Assembly: GCF_027570035.1 (NCBI RefSeq)
Contig: NZ_JAKMUU010000002.1
Span: 1-64,000, forward strand
Direction: 5' to 3'
Length of the DNA: 64,000 bases
DNA from: Corynebacterium curieae
GTDB lineage: Bacteria > Actinomycetota > Actinomycetes > Mycobacteriales > Mycobacteriaceae
Shown piece after piece: positions 17,917-26,942 of the stretch. The translations under genes and the position numbers were made by a program. The notes under the pieces are model-generated. The model searched no databases. It was not told where the DNA came from and worked only from the letters and a program-made list of their open reading frames with translations. How positions within the stretch are numbered: the first letter of the stretch is position 1; each line of letters starts with the position of its first letter.

Positions 17917-17957
17917 TTTTCCACATTAGAAAGTATCATACTTTCCACGTTGGAAAG
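17917..17957 (-). promoter_or_regulatory. double palindromic operator over a promoter
   Basis: CTTTCCA-CGT-TGGAAAG (17941-17957) is a perfect 7-bp inverted repeat; a second, imperfect copy, TTTTCCA-CAT-TAGAAAG, is at 17917-17933. Between them on the minus strand lies TATGAT (17934-17939), a good -10. Repressor dimers on both sites would occlude the promoter. Confidence 0.75.
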
Positions 17958-17974
17958 CAAGAGAAAAAAGAAAA

Positions 17975-17994
17975 TCCGCCGCGAATGCGACGGA
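17975..17994 (-). terminator. terminator after doxX-like gene
   Basis: Stem TCCGTCGC/GCGGCGGA (one G-T pair) with a 4-nt loop on the minus strand, followed by TTTTCTTTTTT. It lies just upstream of the double operator. Confidence 0.75.
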
Positions 17995-18008
17995 CAATCT
18001 ATTAGCGA

Positions 18009-18959
18009 TTAGCTCAGCGGATTAACCCCTGCGCCGAAGAACCACAGTGCTACGAGAATGGCTACGCCGATGAGAACAAAGACCCACGAAGTGCCCAGTG
18101 GGCGGCGTGCCCAAGAGCGCTTGAAGTCTAGGGAGATAAAGCCTGGTCCTGTAAACTGCAGGCCCACTGCAATAACAAAGAGGACTAAGGATAGCCATAC
18201 GGATTCCGGCCAGCTAAAGACGTCTAAACCAGCACCCGTTTGTGCAAGCTCATGCAGGGCAGTAAAACCAGTCACCACCAAGCCAAGCATGGCAGCCAAC
18301 GGCGTAATGAGACCGAGCAGCAGGAATACGCCGGCGATAAGCTGCATGGTAGGCACGGCAATGGACAGTGCGGTATCCCAGGCATAGTTGGCAAAATCGC
18401 CCTCAAGGCCGGACAAACCCTGACTATCGCCGAGCGTGAAAAAGGTCTTGGCACCTGCCACGATCAGGTAGGCGCTTAGCGCTAGACGGATGAATAGAAG
18501 GCCGAAGTCGATGGTGCCGCGACGACCGTAGCGGTGGTACCCTTCCTTTTCTTCCTGCTCTGCCTGTAGGCGGGCCTCGCGCTCCTCTGCGGATTCTGCG
18601 GTGAGCGTGCTCTCTTCAGGGGCGTCGGCAGTAGCTACGGCAGATTCGCGCTCAGTACTTGCTGGCGTAGCGGTATCCGGCTGGGCGAATGCTACGGTTT
18701 CCTCGCCGGAGCCGCCTTGCTGACGTGCGGCTTCACTGGCGCTGGAATAGGACATCACTTCAGTTTCAGGATTTTCCTGCCGCGCCTGGCTGGGTTTTAT
18801 TTCCTGCGGTTCTGCACGGCCGGCACGCTCGAAGAGTCCTGGCTTCGTCTTCTCTTGGGCGGAAGCGGACTCCTTGCTAGCAGGCTTTGCATTATAGGTT
18901 GGTACGTCCATGCCTTCATCAAACGGTGTGGCTTTATCCGGTTGCTGCTTATCGCTCAT
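18009..18959 (-). CDS. DoxX-family membrane protein with long disordered N-terminus
   Basis: About 316 residues. The first 145 or so are hydrophilic, low complexity and rich in Glu, Ser, Ala and Gln with no recognisable fold. The C-terminal half has four hydrophobic helices with the DoxX pattern IDFGLLFIRLALSAYLIVAGAKTFFTLG. DoxX proteins are associated with quinone or sulfur redox chemistry and oxidative stress in actinobacteria, but the reaction is not established here. The ATG at 18959 follows TAAGTT by 6 nt, again a leaderless arrangement. A terminator follows. Confidence 0.75.
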   Translation of the reverse strand: MSDKQQPDKATPFDEGMDVPTYNAKPASKESASAQEKTKPGLFERAGRAEPQEIKPSQARQENPETEVMSYSSASEAARQQGGSGEETVAFAQPDTATPASTERESAVATADAPEESTLTAESAEEREARLQAEQEEKEGYHRYGRRGTIDFGLLFIRLALSAYLIVAGAKTFFTLGDSQGLSGLEGDFANYAWDTALSIAVPTMQLIAGVFLLLGLITPLAAMLGLVVTGFTALHELAQTGAGLDVFSWPESVWLSLVLFVIAVGLQFTGPGFISLDFKRSWARRPLGTSWVFVLIGVAILVALWFFGAGVNPLS

Positions 18960-19028
18960 AGCTACAACTTAAGGCACAGGCCTGCACTTTTGTGGTACCC
19001 GCCACGGCGCGCCGTTTCGGCAAGTTAT

Positions 19029-19901
19029 CTACACCACCGCCAAGTCGCTTGCGGCCTCAATAACAGAGCGCGTAAGTTCGCCTAGAACCTCCGATTCCAA
19101 GCGCCAGCGTTGCCAATAGAGGTCAATGTCGAGCGGGGAGTCATCGAGAAGCAAAAGCTCCTTTGTTTCCAATAGCGGCAGCGCTTGGGCTTGAGGCAAC
19201 AATCCCCAGCCCAAGCCGACGCGAACGGCCTCTAGGTATCCCTCGGAAGATGGAATTTGCGATACCCGGGCACGCACCACGGCAGAATCAATAAACCGCT
19301 CGCGCATCGCATCATCCAGAACTTGATCGTTGGGCCCATAGCCCACAAGGGGCATCGTTTCCCACGTCAGGCTGCCACTATGGAAGCTATCTGCGATAGG
19401 AGGCGCCGCCACTGGGAAATAGCGCATCGCGCCTAGGAAGCTAGACTCACAGCCGGAGACCGGCGTAGCCTCCCTCGTCACCGCGCCGAGTACGTCTCCG
19501 CGCCGCAGCATCGCCAGCGTGCGCGCTTCATCCTCAATCCGGATGCGCAGCGCGACGTCGCCCCGCCGCGCGGTATCACTGAGCACCTTCCTAAACCACG
19601 TCGCGAGCGAGTCCGAGTTCACCGCTACTGACAGCGGAACGCGGGCTAGGCGGTATCCGAGGCGGGCATCCGTTTCTGCCTGCACCAGCGCCATGCGACG
19701 CGCGGATTGAACCAGTATCTCGCCTGCCTCCGTAGCGGTTACCGGGGTGGCGCGATGCAAGAGCACTCGCCCAGTGCTCGATTCCAGAGCTTTGATTCGC
19801 TGGCTCACCGCCGAGGGCGATATGCCGAGCACAGCAGCAGCGACATCGAAGCTTCCTTCATCCACGATTGCGAGCAAGGTTTCTAGGTGCACCGAGTTCA
19901 T
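19029..19901 (-). CDS. lysG: LysR-type regulator of lysine export
   Basis: Cytoplasmic LysR-family activator (ArgP/IciA group). The N-terminal HTH reads LETLLAIVDEGSFDVAAAVLGISPSAVSQRIKALES, and the LysR substrate domain follows. In C. glutamicum, LysG with lysine, arginine or histidine as coinducer activates lysE. 290 residues, full length. It is divergent from lysE with a 70-nt intergenic region, the standard arrangement. The regulator itself is intact although its target gene is frameshifted in this sequence. Confidence 0.93.
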   Translation of the reverse strand: MNSVHLETLLAIVDEGSFDVAAAVLGISPSAVSQRIKALESSTGRVLLHRATPVTATEAGEILVQSARRMALVQAETDARLGYRLARVPLSVAVNSDSLATWFRKVLSDTARRGDVALRIRIEDEARTLAMLRRGDVLGAVTREATPVSGCESSFLGAMRYFPVAAPPIADSFHSGSLTWETMPLVGYGPNDQVLDDAMRERFIDSAVVRARVSQIPSSEGYLEAVRVGLGWGLLPQAQALPLLETKELLLLDDSPLDIDLYWQRWRLESEVLGELTRSVIEAASDLAVV

Positions 19902-19971
19902 GAAGCTATTTTAAACCAACTGAAGATTCATTAACTGGACTAATTCAGGCAGGGAATTCACACTAGAAGGC
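19902..19971. promoter_or_regulatory. lysG-lysE divergent promoter region
   Basis: 70 nt between two divergent genes, AT-rich in the middle. AGAAGG just before the lysE ATG can act as a ribosome binding site. LysG is expected to bind here by analogy with C. glutamicum; the exact site was not resolved. Confidence 0.5.
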
Positions 19972-20663
19972 ATGTCCATTGTGCTTGCCGGTTTCTTCCT
20001 CGGATTGTCGCTCATCGTGGCCGTCGGTCCGCAAAATGCCATGCTGCTTAAGTACGGCATCCGCCGTGATCACATCGGCCTGATCATTGCCGTCTGCGCG
20101 CTATCTGACGTCATCCTGATTACCTCCGGCACGGCCGGCGTCGGTTACTTGGTGGAAAAGTTTCCCAGGGCCCTGCAAATCCTGAAATACATCGGCGCAG
20201 CTTATCTTGCCTATTTCACCTTTAGCTGCTTCCGTGATGCCTTAAAGACTACAGGCGAAGCCATTGAAGTAGAATCCACGCAACCGAAGGCCCCGCAAGA
20301 AGTCGCCTCTTTCGATGGCAACCAAGTACACAGCACAACTAAGACTAAGACTCGTGTGGAAATTAAACGCTCCCCCTCCTGGGTTAAGCCGTTGTTAACG
20401 GCCTTGGCGCTAACGTGGCTCAACCCAGGCGCCTATGTAGACGTCGTGGTCATGCTCGGCAGCATTGCTAACCAATATGGCGAATCCGGCCGCTGGCTTT
20501 TCGCTGTGGGCGCGATCTGCGCCAGCTTCTCTTGGTTTCCGTTTATCGGTTTCGGTGCCGCGCGTTTTCCCACGTGTTGTCCCGGCCCACGGTATGGCGC
20601 TGGATCAATCTGGGAATCGGCGTCATCATGATCGGTCTAACACTCAAGTTGCTCCTGCTCTAG
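19972..20663 (+). pseudogene. lysE: lysine/arginine exporter LysE, frameshifted near 3' end
   Basis: Basic amino acid exporter, LysE/RhtB family, cytoplasmic membrane. The first 198 or so residues match the family: VLAGFFLGLSLIVAVGPQNAMLLK and later TALALTWLNPGAYVDVVVMLG. At the TTTT tract 20565-20568 the frame breaks; the original frame runs into an unrelated tail and stops at 20631. The frame one base back continues as FSHVLSRPTVWRWINLGIG... to a TAG at 20661-20663, the expected last transmembrane helix. Restoring one T gives a protein of about 230 residues, the usual LysE length. A sequencing error or a recent mutation are both possible; the truncated form lacks the last helix. Confidence 0.88.
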
Positions 20664-20684
20664 GGACCAGGGCTCGGTAGCGGC

Positions 20685-21764
20685 CTAGTCGCCGCGAACG
20701 CGCGAAGCGGTGGCGCCGGCCCAACGGTTGATTCCGGCGTCGTGGGCGGCGTCATCAATAACAGCAAGCTCATCCGCGCTGAATTCCAGGTTATCCAGCG
20801 CTCCAAGGTTGTGCTTAAGCTGCTCTACAGAAGAAGCACCCAGCAACGCCGAGGTAAGGGTGCGTTCACCTTGGTCACGCAGGACCCACGCAATAGCCAT
20901 CTGCGCCAAGGACTGCCCGCGCTCGTGCGCGATATTGTTCAAGGCTCGGATCATGGACAGGTTCTCCTCATTGATCCAGTCCTTTTCCAAGGTCTTATCC
21001 TTGGCTGCACGGGAGTCTGTGGGAATGCCATCAATATAGCGATCGGTCAGCATGCCCTGCGCCAGCGGACCAAAACCAATCACTCCCAATCCGCTGCGCC
21101 CAGTGACGTCAAGCAGCGACTCCCCGTCTTCCCCAGGCCGCTCAATCCAGCGGTTCAGAATGGAGTAGCTCGGCTGATGAATCAGCAACGGGCAGCCCTC
21201 ATCCTCCATGAATTCCACGGCTTCCGTGGTGAGCTCCGGGCCGTAGGAGGAAATGCCAACGTAGAGGGCCTTGCCAGAAGCCACGATATCGCGCAGCGCG
21301 TACAAGGTCTCTTCCAACGGAGTATCCGGGTCCGGACGGTGGTGGTAGAAGATATCCACATAATCCAGGCCCATACGCTTCAGGGACGCATCCAAGGAAC
21401 TAACTAGATACTTGCGAGAACCACCGAAGCCATATGGGGAATCATTCATCACCCACCCGGCCTTGGAAGAAATGATCATTTCATCGCGGAAGGGGCGGAA
21501 ATCGCGAGCGAAGATGCGGCCAAAGTTGTCCTCGGCGGCACCAGGCTCGGGGCCATAGTTATTGGCCAAATCGAAATGAGTAATCCCCTGGTCATATGCC
21601 GCGCGCAAAATCTCGCGCTGCGTGGCCAGGGGACGATCATCGCCGAAGTTCTGCCATAGACCAAGGGAGATGGCCGGCAGCTTCAGCCCAGAGTTGCCTA
21701 CTCGGCGGTACTCCATCGAATCATAACGGTCAGAGGCGGGTGCATAGATACTCATAGCACCCAT
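20685..21764 (-). CDS. aldo/keto reductase (L-glyceraldehyde 3-phosphate reductase-like)
   Basis: NADPH-dependent TIM-barrel oxidoreductase, closest in pattern to the YghZ/Gpr group, which detoxifies L-glyceraldehyde 3-phosphate and methylglyoxal. Seen: YRRVGNSGLKLPAISLGLW, the catalytic Asp and Tyr in THFDLANNYGPEPGAAE, the Lys in ISSKAGW, the His in IFYHHRPDPDTPLEET, and the C-terminal ALLGASSVEQLKHNLGAL. ATG 21764, 7 nt after the transporter stop, has AGGCGG upstream; ATG 21755 is the alternative. Upstream in-frame extension into the transporter gene is unlikely. Probably cotranscribed with the transporter gene. Confidence 0.88.
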   Translation of the reverse strand: MGAMSIYAPASDRYDSMEYRRVGNSGLKLPAISLGLWQNFGDDRPLATQREILRAAYDQGITHFDLANNYGPEPGAAEDNFGRIFARDFRPFRDEMIISSKAGWVMNDSPYGFGGSRKYLVSSLDASLKRMGLDYVDIFYHHRPDPDTPLEETLYALRDIVASGKALYVGISSYGPELTTEAVEFMEDEGCPLLIHQPSYSILNRWIERPGEDGESLLDVTGRSGLGVIGFGPLAQGMLTDRYIDGIPTDSRAAKDKTLEKDWINEENLSMIRALNNIAHERGQSLAQMAIAWVLRDQGERTLTSALLGASSVEQLKHNLGALDNLEFSADELAVIDDAAHDAGINRWAGATASRVRGD

Positions 21765-21771
21765 TGTCCGC

Positions 21772-23199
21772 CTAATTCTTGGAATTGTCAGCCTGCGGCA
21801 GCTCCTCATCTTCCTCAGGGTCTCCGGATGCACCGGTTTCTTCAACCCACTTTTCAATTTCTTCCGGCGTACGGTCGGTTTCTACCGCGTCGCGTTCGGT
21901 GTAATAGGAGTAGTCGTGGCGCTTTTCTGCGTACTCCTTTTTGTCAAAGTCCACGTCATCGTCGCCGTCAAGCTCCTCGGTGACTTCATCCACCAGCTCA
22001 TCATAGAGGGCCTCGTTATCCATATTGGAGTCCTCGATGTGCTGGCCAATCTCGTCATCATAACGCTCAGCGTCATAATCCTTGTTGGGGTTCAGCTTCA
22101 GGTGCATAAGCGAACGTACGCGCTCGCGGCGTATGGCCTCATCCTGGATTTGGGACTGGCTGCGGAACCAGGCAAAGACCAAGATAGCGACCATGAGGAT
22201 ACCCATGTAGCCAATGATTGGGTAGATATAGTTCATCAAGGTCTTAAAGCCCGCGAAAGAGACCGCGAAACCAGCCAAGCAGCCGATGACGAAGATAACT
22301 GGGAAGCGCTTCTCATGGCCGGCGGACAGGCGTTTGCCCAGCGCGTAGAACATACCGATAGCGGTATTGAAGATCATCAGGTAGATGATGACCGCCATGA
22401 TGGCGCCCAATGTCGGGTTAACACTATCTACTAGAGAAAGCATCGGAATATCGGACCCTTGGGCCTTGTCCGAGTTCATCAGCAAGGAAAAACCTGCAAG
22501 GCCCATCATGATGGAGTAAATTATTCCGCCTACGATGCCGCCCCAACCAGCCTCGCGTGGGCTGATATTGTCACCACCGATAACTAGGGACATGGACACA
22601 GCCAGCATCAGGGCTAGGCCGTTGTAGTTCAAAGCGGAAATTAGCCAGTTACCAATCGGGGTATCAATCTGGCTCGAGGCATCCATGGCTGCGCCGATGT
22701 CATCCGGCATATTGAACAGGGTGTAAATGGCTACACCGATTACCGCAATGATGATGGTTGGCGTTACTGCGCCGATAACCTTGGATACCTTATCCACGTC
22801 GAGCATGCCCACGATGAGCACCAATACCAGCATGAGGGTGGAACCAATCCAGGTCTTCCAACCAAATTGCTGCTGCATATTGGAACCGGCGCCCGCCAAC
22901 ATCACAAAGCCGATGGCAAAGAGGGTGATGATCACCGCCACATCCAGCAATTTGGACACGATCGGGTGGGTGACTCTGCGGAAAACCGTGTTGTGCTCGG
23001 CCGCGTGGAAATAACTTCCCAACTGCAAGAAAACGGTACCCGCAAGGGTCATGATGAGGGCAGCGACGATGATGCCAGGAATAGCCCAGGTACCAAAAGC
23101 GGTGAAGTACTGCACCACTTCTTGGCCTGTGGCAAAACCAGCACCAACTAGCAAGCCCACGAAGGACATAGCAATGGCGATAATGTTTTTAGAAGACAC
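21772..23199 (-). CDS. YkvI-family (APC superfamily) membrane transporter
   Basis: Ten or more hydrophobic helices in the first 350 residues, starting SFVGLLVGAGFATGQEVVQYF, the glycine-rich first helix of the LeuT fold as seen in YkvI (COG3949). Substrate unknown; amino acid or similar is likely. The last 130 or so residues are a very acidic cytoplasmic tail (ELDGDDDVDFDKKEYAEK, ETGASGDPEEDEELPQ), unusual for the family. Start codon GTG at 23199. The 200-nt upstream region includes a G-rich stretch. Confidence 0.82.
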   Translation of the reverse strand: MSSKNIIAIAMSFVGLLVGAGFATGQEVVQYFTAFGTWAIPGIIVAALIMTLAGTVFLQLGSYFHAAEHNTVFRRVTHPIVSKLLDVAVIITLFAIGFVMLAGAGSNMQQQFGWKTWIGSTLMLVLVLIVGMLDVDKVSKVIGAVTPTIIIAVIGVAIYTLFNMPDDIGAAMDASSQIDTPIGNWLISALNYNGLALMLAVSMSLVIGGDNISPREAGWGGIVGGIIYSIMMGLAGFSLLMNSDKAQGSDIPMLSLVDSVNPTLGAIMAVIIYLMIFNTAIGMFYALGKRLSAGHEKRFPVIFVIGCLAGFAVSFAGFKTLMNYIYPIIGYMGILMVAILVFAWFRSQSQIQDEAIRRERVRSLMHLKLNPNKDYDAERYDDEIGQHIEDSNMDNEALYDELVDEVTEELDGDDDVDFDKKEYAEKRHDYSYYTERDAVETDRTPEEIEKWVEETGASGDPEEDEELPQADNSKN

Positions 23200-23401
23200 A
23201 GTTGCCTAACTTTTTGTAGCGAACATTTCTCGCATACAGGTGCGCGCGGCCCCGGTCCCCCGCCCCCATCTAGTGGGCCGCACAACACAAATATGCTTTC
23301 CTTAAGAAAGGGTACGTAAGTGACTCGTTAAACACCTACTGACACATACTGATGTTGTGCTAAATCACATTTGAGGAAAACGGCGAAGAGAGCCGGCCGA
23401 C
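23200..23401. other. intergenic region between adh and transporter gene
   Basis: About 200 nt with no gene. It carries the transporter promoter region, an imperfect palindrome CTTTC-CTTAA-GAAAG at 23294-23308, and on the minus strand a G-rich tract (three runs of 4-5 G at 23249-23268). No clear terminator of the dehydrogenase gene was found. Confidence 0.4.
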
Positions 23402-24454
23402 TCAGTCCTCAAAGGTCGCGGTATCGATGACAAAGCGGAACTTTACATCGCCGGCAACAACGCGCTCATAGGCTGCATCAACATCATTTACGCCGATTTC
23501 CTCAATGACAGCACCGATGCCGTGCTCGGCACAAAAGTCCAACATCTCCTGAGTCTCAGCAATGCCGCCAATATTATTTCCCGTGAGCACCTTGCCACCA
23601 CCAACGAGGCTGCTCATATGGATTCCCAGTTCCTCCGGCGGAAGTCCCACAACGGACATGATTCCGCGCGGTTTGAGCAACTGCAGATAATCATTAAGCG
23701 AATACTTGGCAGAAATAGTAGACAAAATGACATCAAATTCGCCGCGGTGATGGGCAAAGAAGTCCTCGTCCTCACCGGTGGCCAAGATCTGCTTTGCGCC
23801 TAGCTCATAGGCTTCCTTTTCTTTGCGCCGGGAGCGGGAAATCACGGTGACTTCCGCCCCCTTGGCCGCCGCGATCTGTACACCCATGTGCCCTAGGCCA
23901 CCAAGGCCTACTACGGCAACTTTATCGCCTTCTTTGACCTGCCAGCGTGCCAACGGCGAATAGGTGGTGATGCCGGCACACAGCAACGGGGCCGCTACAT
24001 CAAAGTCCAAAGCGTCCGGAATAGAGCAGACGAAGCTTTCATTGACTACTACCTTTTGGGCGTAGCCACCTTGAGTGATGGTGCCATCTACGTCCTCGGA
24101 GTTATACGTGCCCACATTTCCGTTCAGGCAGTTTTGCTCCTGCCCATTGCGGCACTGCTCGCATTCACCACAGGAGTTAACCATGCAGCCCACGCCAACA
24201 CGATCGCCGACTTTAAACTTGGTGACTTTATCGCCAACGGCTTCTACTACACCGGCAATCTCGTGGCCTACGGTCAGTGGGAAGTGGGCCTGGCCCCACT
24301 CATTGCGGATGGTGTGAATATCGGAGTGACAAATTCCAGCGGCCTTAATATCAATGACCACGTCATCCTCGCGCGGATCACGGCGCTCAATTTCTACTAC
24401 CTTAAATGGGGCTTCAGGGCCTTGTTTTTGCAAAACTTTGCTTTTAATTGTCAT
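23402..24454 (-). CDS. zinc-dependent NAD(P) alcohol dehydrogenase
   Basis: Medium-chain dehydrogenase of the YahK/CAD-like group, oxidising alcohols or reducing aldehydes in the cytoplasm. Catalytic zinc ligands: Cys in AAGICHSDIHTIRNEWG and His-Glu in VGHEIAGVV. The structural zinc site is CGECEQCRNGQEQNC. The cofactor motif is VVGLGGLGHMGVQIAA, followed by ISRSRRKEK, where the basic residues suggest NADPH preference. 350 residues, full length. ATG 24454 is preferred over 24460. Confidence 0.9.
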   Translation of the reverse strand: MTIKSKVLQKQGPEAPFKVVEIERRDPREDDVVIDIKAAGICHSDIHTIRNEWGQAHFPLTVGHEIAGVVEAVGDKVTKFKVGDRVGVGCMVNSCGECEQCRNGQEQNCLNGNVGTYNSEDVDGTITQGGYAQKVVVNESFVCSIPDALDFDVAAPLLCAGITTYSPLARWQVKEGDKVAVVGLGGLGHMGVQIAAAKGAEVTVISRSRRKEKEAYELGAKQILATGEDEDFFAHHRGEFDVILSTISAKYSLNDYLQLLKPRGIMSVVGLPPEELGIHMSSLVGGGKVLTGNNIGGIAETQEMLDFCAEHGIGAVIEEIGVNDVDAAYERVVAGDVKFRFVIDTATFED

Positions 24455-24538
24455 GCCCACGACCCTACGCGCAACCTCACCGACCTCGCCTAACGGAAAT
24501 TATCACCAATTCCAGCACAGGGTTGGTGGCGCGAAAAA

Positions 24539-24581
24539 GCCAGCCGCGCTCTTCTCCGATGACAGGACAAACGCGGCTGGC
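24539..24581 (-). terminator. rho-independent terminator after gatB
   Basis: 10-bp stem GCCAGCCGCG/CGCGGCTGGC with a 23-nt loop, followed on the minus strand by TTTTT, 13 nt past the gatB stop. Confidence 0.85.
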
Positions 24582-24593
24582 CTATTAGGGTGC

Positions 24594-26099
24594 TTAGTTC
24601 AGCTTCTCTGCGATGAGCTTATTTACCTGCCCCGGATCTGCCTTACCCTGGGTGGCCTTCATGACCGCACCGACGATGGCACCGGTTACCTTCTTATTTC
24701 CGGCGCGGTATTTCTCCACGATGTCCGGATTGGCGGCCAGCGCATCATCCACTGCCTTTTCAATGGCTCCGTCATCGCGCACGACCTCAAGGCCACGCTT
24801 TTCGACGACCTCATCGACGTCGCCCTCGCCAGCCAGTACGCCATCGACAGCCTTACGCGCCAGCTTGGTAGTCAGCTTGCCCTCATTAACGAGCTCAATG
24901 ACGCGCGCCACGTGTTGCGGGGTGATAGATAGACCGGCAAGATCAGTCTCCTGCTCGTTGGCCTTGCCCGCTAGGTAGGAAACCCACCAAGAACGTGCCT
25001 CATCCGGCTTCGCACCGGCTTCTACGGTATCCACGATGAGGTCGAGAGCGCCGGCGTTAACTAGGTCGCGCATCTCTTCATCCTTGATGCCCCATTCTTC
25101 CTGGATTCGTGCGCGGCGAACCCACGGCAGCTCCGGCAGGGTCTGGCGCAGTTCTTCGACCCACTCGCGCGGTGCGATAACCGGCGGCAGGTCCGGATCG
25201 TTGAAGTAACGGTAGTCTTCGGCGGTTTCCTTCGGACGACCCTTCGAGGTGGTTCCGTCCGCCTCCTGGTAGTGGCGGGTTTCCTGATCAATGCTCCCGC
25301 CATCTTCGAGCACTTGCGCCTGACGCTGCATCTCGAAGCGAACGGCCTGCTCCACAGAACGCAGCGAGTTAATATTCTTCGTTTCGGTGCGGGTTCCGAA
25401 TTCTTCCTGTCCAATTGGGCGCAGGGACAAATTGGAGTCCACACGCATGGAGCCTTGGTCCATACGGGCATCGGAAACCCCCAAAGCAGCAACGAGCTCG
25501 CGCAAAGCAGAGACATAGGCCTTAGCCACCTCGGGCGCACGCTCGCCGGCGCCGATAATCGGCTTGGTCACAATCTCAATGAGAGGGATGCCAGCGCGGT
25601 TGCAATCCACTAGCGATGCGGTAGCGCCGTGAATACGGCCATCGGCACCACCCAAGTGGGTCAGCTTGCCGGTGTCTTCTTCCATGTGTGCGCGCTCGAT
25701 TTCCACGCGCCACTCGGTACCATCTTCCAGCACGACATCTAGGTAGCCATCATAAGCAATTGGTTCGTCGTACTGGGAAATCTGGTAATTCTTCGGCTGG
25801 TCCGGGTAAAAGTAATTCTTGCGCGCAAAGCGGGAGGACTCCGCAATCGAGCAATTAAGCGCCAAGCCAATCTTGATGGCGCCCTCCACACCCTTGGAGT
25901 TAACTACCGGCAGCGCACCGGGCAGCCCCAAGGAGACTGGGTCAACATTGGAGTTAGGCGCTGCGTTGAAGTTCGTAGGAGAGGTAGAAAACATCTTGGT
26001 TTCCGTATCCAGCTCTACGTGGACTTCCATGCCCATTACCGGTTCGAACTTTTCAAGGACCTCATCAAAGTCCATCAGGTCATACATCGCAGCAGTCAT
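24594..26099 (-). CDS. gatB: Asp/Glu-tRNA amidotransferase subunit B
   Basis: Subunit of GatCAB, which converts Glu-tRNA(Gln) and/or Asp-tRNA(Asn) to the amidated forms; GatB binds tRNA and phosphorylates the misacylated residue. Seen: [56 protein letters not shown], and a C-terminal YqeY-like helical domain ending [16 protein letters not shown]. 501 residues. I chose ATG 26099, matching the corynebacterial N-terminus. gatA and gatC are 6 kb away, separated by the symporter, pfkA and other genes. Confidence 0.97.
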   Translation of the reverse strand: MTAAMYDLMDFDEVLEKFEPVMGMEVHVELDTETKMFSTSPTNFNAAPNSNVDPVSLGLPGALPVVNSKGVEGAIKIGLALNCSIAESSRFARKNYFYPDQPKNYQISQYDEPIAYDGYLDVVLEDGTEWRVEIERAHMEEDTGKLTHLGGADGRIHGATASLVDCNRAGIPLIEIVTKPIIGAGERAPEVAKAYVSALRELVAALGVSDARMDQGSMRVDSNLSLRPIGQEEFGTRTETKNINSLRSVEQAVRFEMQRQAQVLEDGGSIDQETRHYQEADGTTSKGRPKETAEDYRYFNDPDLPPVIAPREWVEELRQTLPELPWVRRARIQEEWGIKDEEMRDLVNAGALDLIVDTVEAGAKPDEARSWWVSYLAGKANEQETDLAGLSITPQHVARVIELVNEGKLTTKLARKAVDGVLAGEGDVDEVVEKRGLEVVRDDGAIEKAVDDALAANPDIVEKYRAGNKKVTGAIVGAVMKATQGKADPGQVNKLIAEKLN

Positions 26100-26143
26100 G
26101 CGTGCCATCTTAATACGTCCATGCGCTCACGCGCTCACGCCCC

Positions 26144-26149
26144 TAAGCT
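26144..26149 (+). promoter_or_regulatory. -10 box of DUF4261-like gene
   Basis: TAAGCT 7 nt before the ATG at 26157, indicating a leaderless transcript. Confidence 0.45.
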
Positions 26150-26156
26150 GAATATT

Positions 26157-26942
26157 ATGACTACACCACATAGCGTTGATGCCACGCTCGTCGATGCCCC
26201 TTTGATCAACATTGCAGTCTTTCGCACTGCCCCCACCCCCGAAGAGGTAAGCGAGCGTCTGACCACCACTTTTGGAGATCGCCTGGGAGAAATCACGCCC
26301 GGTAAGAACCCAGGAAGCATCATGGTTGAGCTTGATGATTCATTTTTATTGCACTACCAAGCCGTCGACACCCCTCCCACCCGCGATAGCTATGGCCTTC
26401 ACCCCATTTTGAGCGCGGATGCCCGCGGTCTCGACTCCGCCACTGCACAAATCCTCGTCACTGTTTTTGCGCAGAATGACGAGCAAGACCGCGCGAAGCA
26501 ATTCCGCGAAGCCCGCCGCGAACACCTCGAATTGCTCTCCAAGGCTACTGCCGTGGTAGCCGAACACCCTGACTGCTTGATAGTCCACAATCCGCGCGGC
26601 AACGTATCCATCGCACCAAATACTTTCCTCGAGGCCGTTCGCGACAACCTTGCCCCGATGCACATCGCCCCAGTGTGGCTTACCCAAAAAGACAATAAGA
26701 TCTTGGGCTATACCGTTGGGCTCATCCAAGCCGGACACCCCGAAATTCAGGCGGCTACCGAATCTATGGATCCCACCGATCTTTATTACAAGCTAGCTAA
26801 TATTGCAGACCACGTTCTCCAGGGTGCCACCGTAAAAGGCGGCGACACCCTAAGTTTCGAGCAAGGCCAGCCCCCGCTGACCGTGGCGAAAGAGCCCTGG
26901 TTTGTAGACGAGTCTCTTCCCGCGGTCACGATTAATTTCTAG
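26157..26942 (+). CDS. DUF4261-like conserved protein
   Basis: Soluble protein of 261 residues without signal peptide or membrane segment. The C-terminal part (NKILGYTVGLIQAGHPEIQAATESMDPTDLYYKLANIADHVL) resembles the DUF4261 pattern of a short strand, Gly-x-Pro/His-Glu-Ile and a helix; the match is by eye. Function unknown. I chose ATG 26157, 7 nt after TAAGCT; a longer reading from 26019 would overlap gatB and is rejected. It converges with the symporter gene, and the two stop codons share the tetranucleotide CTAG. Confidence 0.65.
   Translation: MTTPHSVDATLVDAPLINIAVFRTAPTPEEVSERLTTTFGDRLGEITPGKNPGSIMVELDDSFLLHYQAVDTPPTRDSYGLHPILSADARGLDSATAQILVTVFAQNDEQDRAKQFREARREHLELLSKATAVVAEHPDCLIVHNPRGNVSIAPNTFLEAVRDNLAPMHIAPVWLTQKDNKILGYTVGLIQAGHPEIQAATESMDPTDLYYKLANIADHVLQGATVKGGDTLSFEQGQPPLTVAKEPWFVDESLPAVTINF

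Noticed and set aside
20555..20663. Programmed frameshifting as the explanation for lysE
   Set aside because: The site lacks a canonical X-XXY-YYZ slippery heptamer and no downstream stimulatory structure was evident; a one-base indel is simpler.
26019..26156. N-terminal extension of the DUF4261-like protein
   Set aside because: It would overlap gatB; a -10 box places the start at 26157.
26939..26942. Overlapping stop codons CTAG between convergent genes as a regulatory element
   Set aside because: The same arrangement recurs at 43539-43542 and is explained by compact packing of convergent genes.
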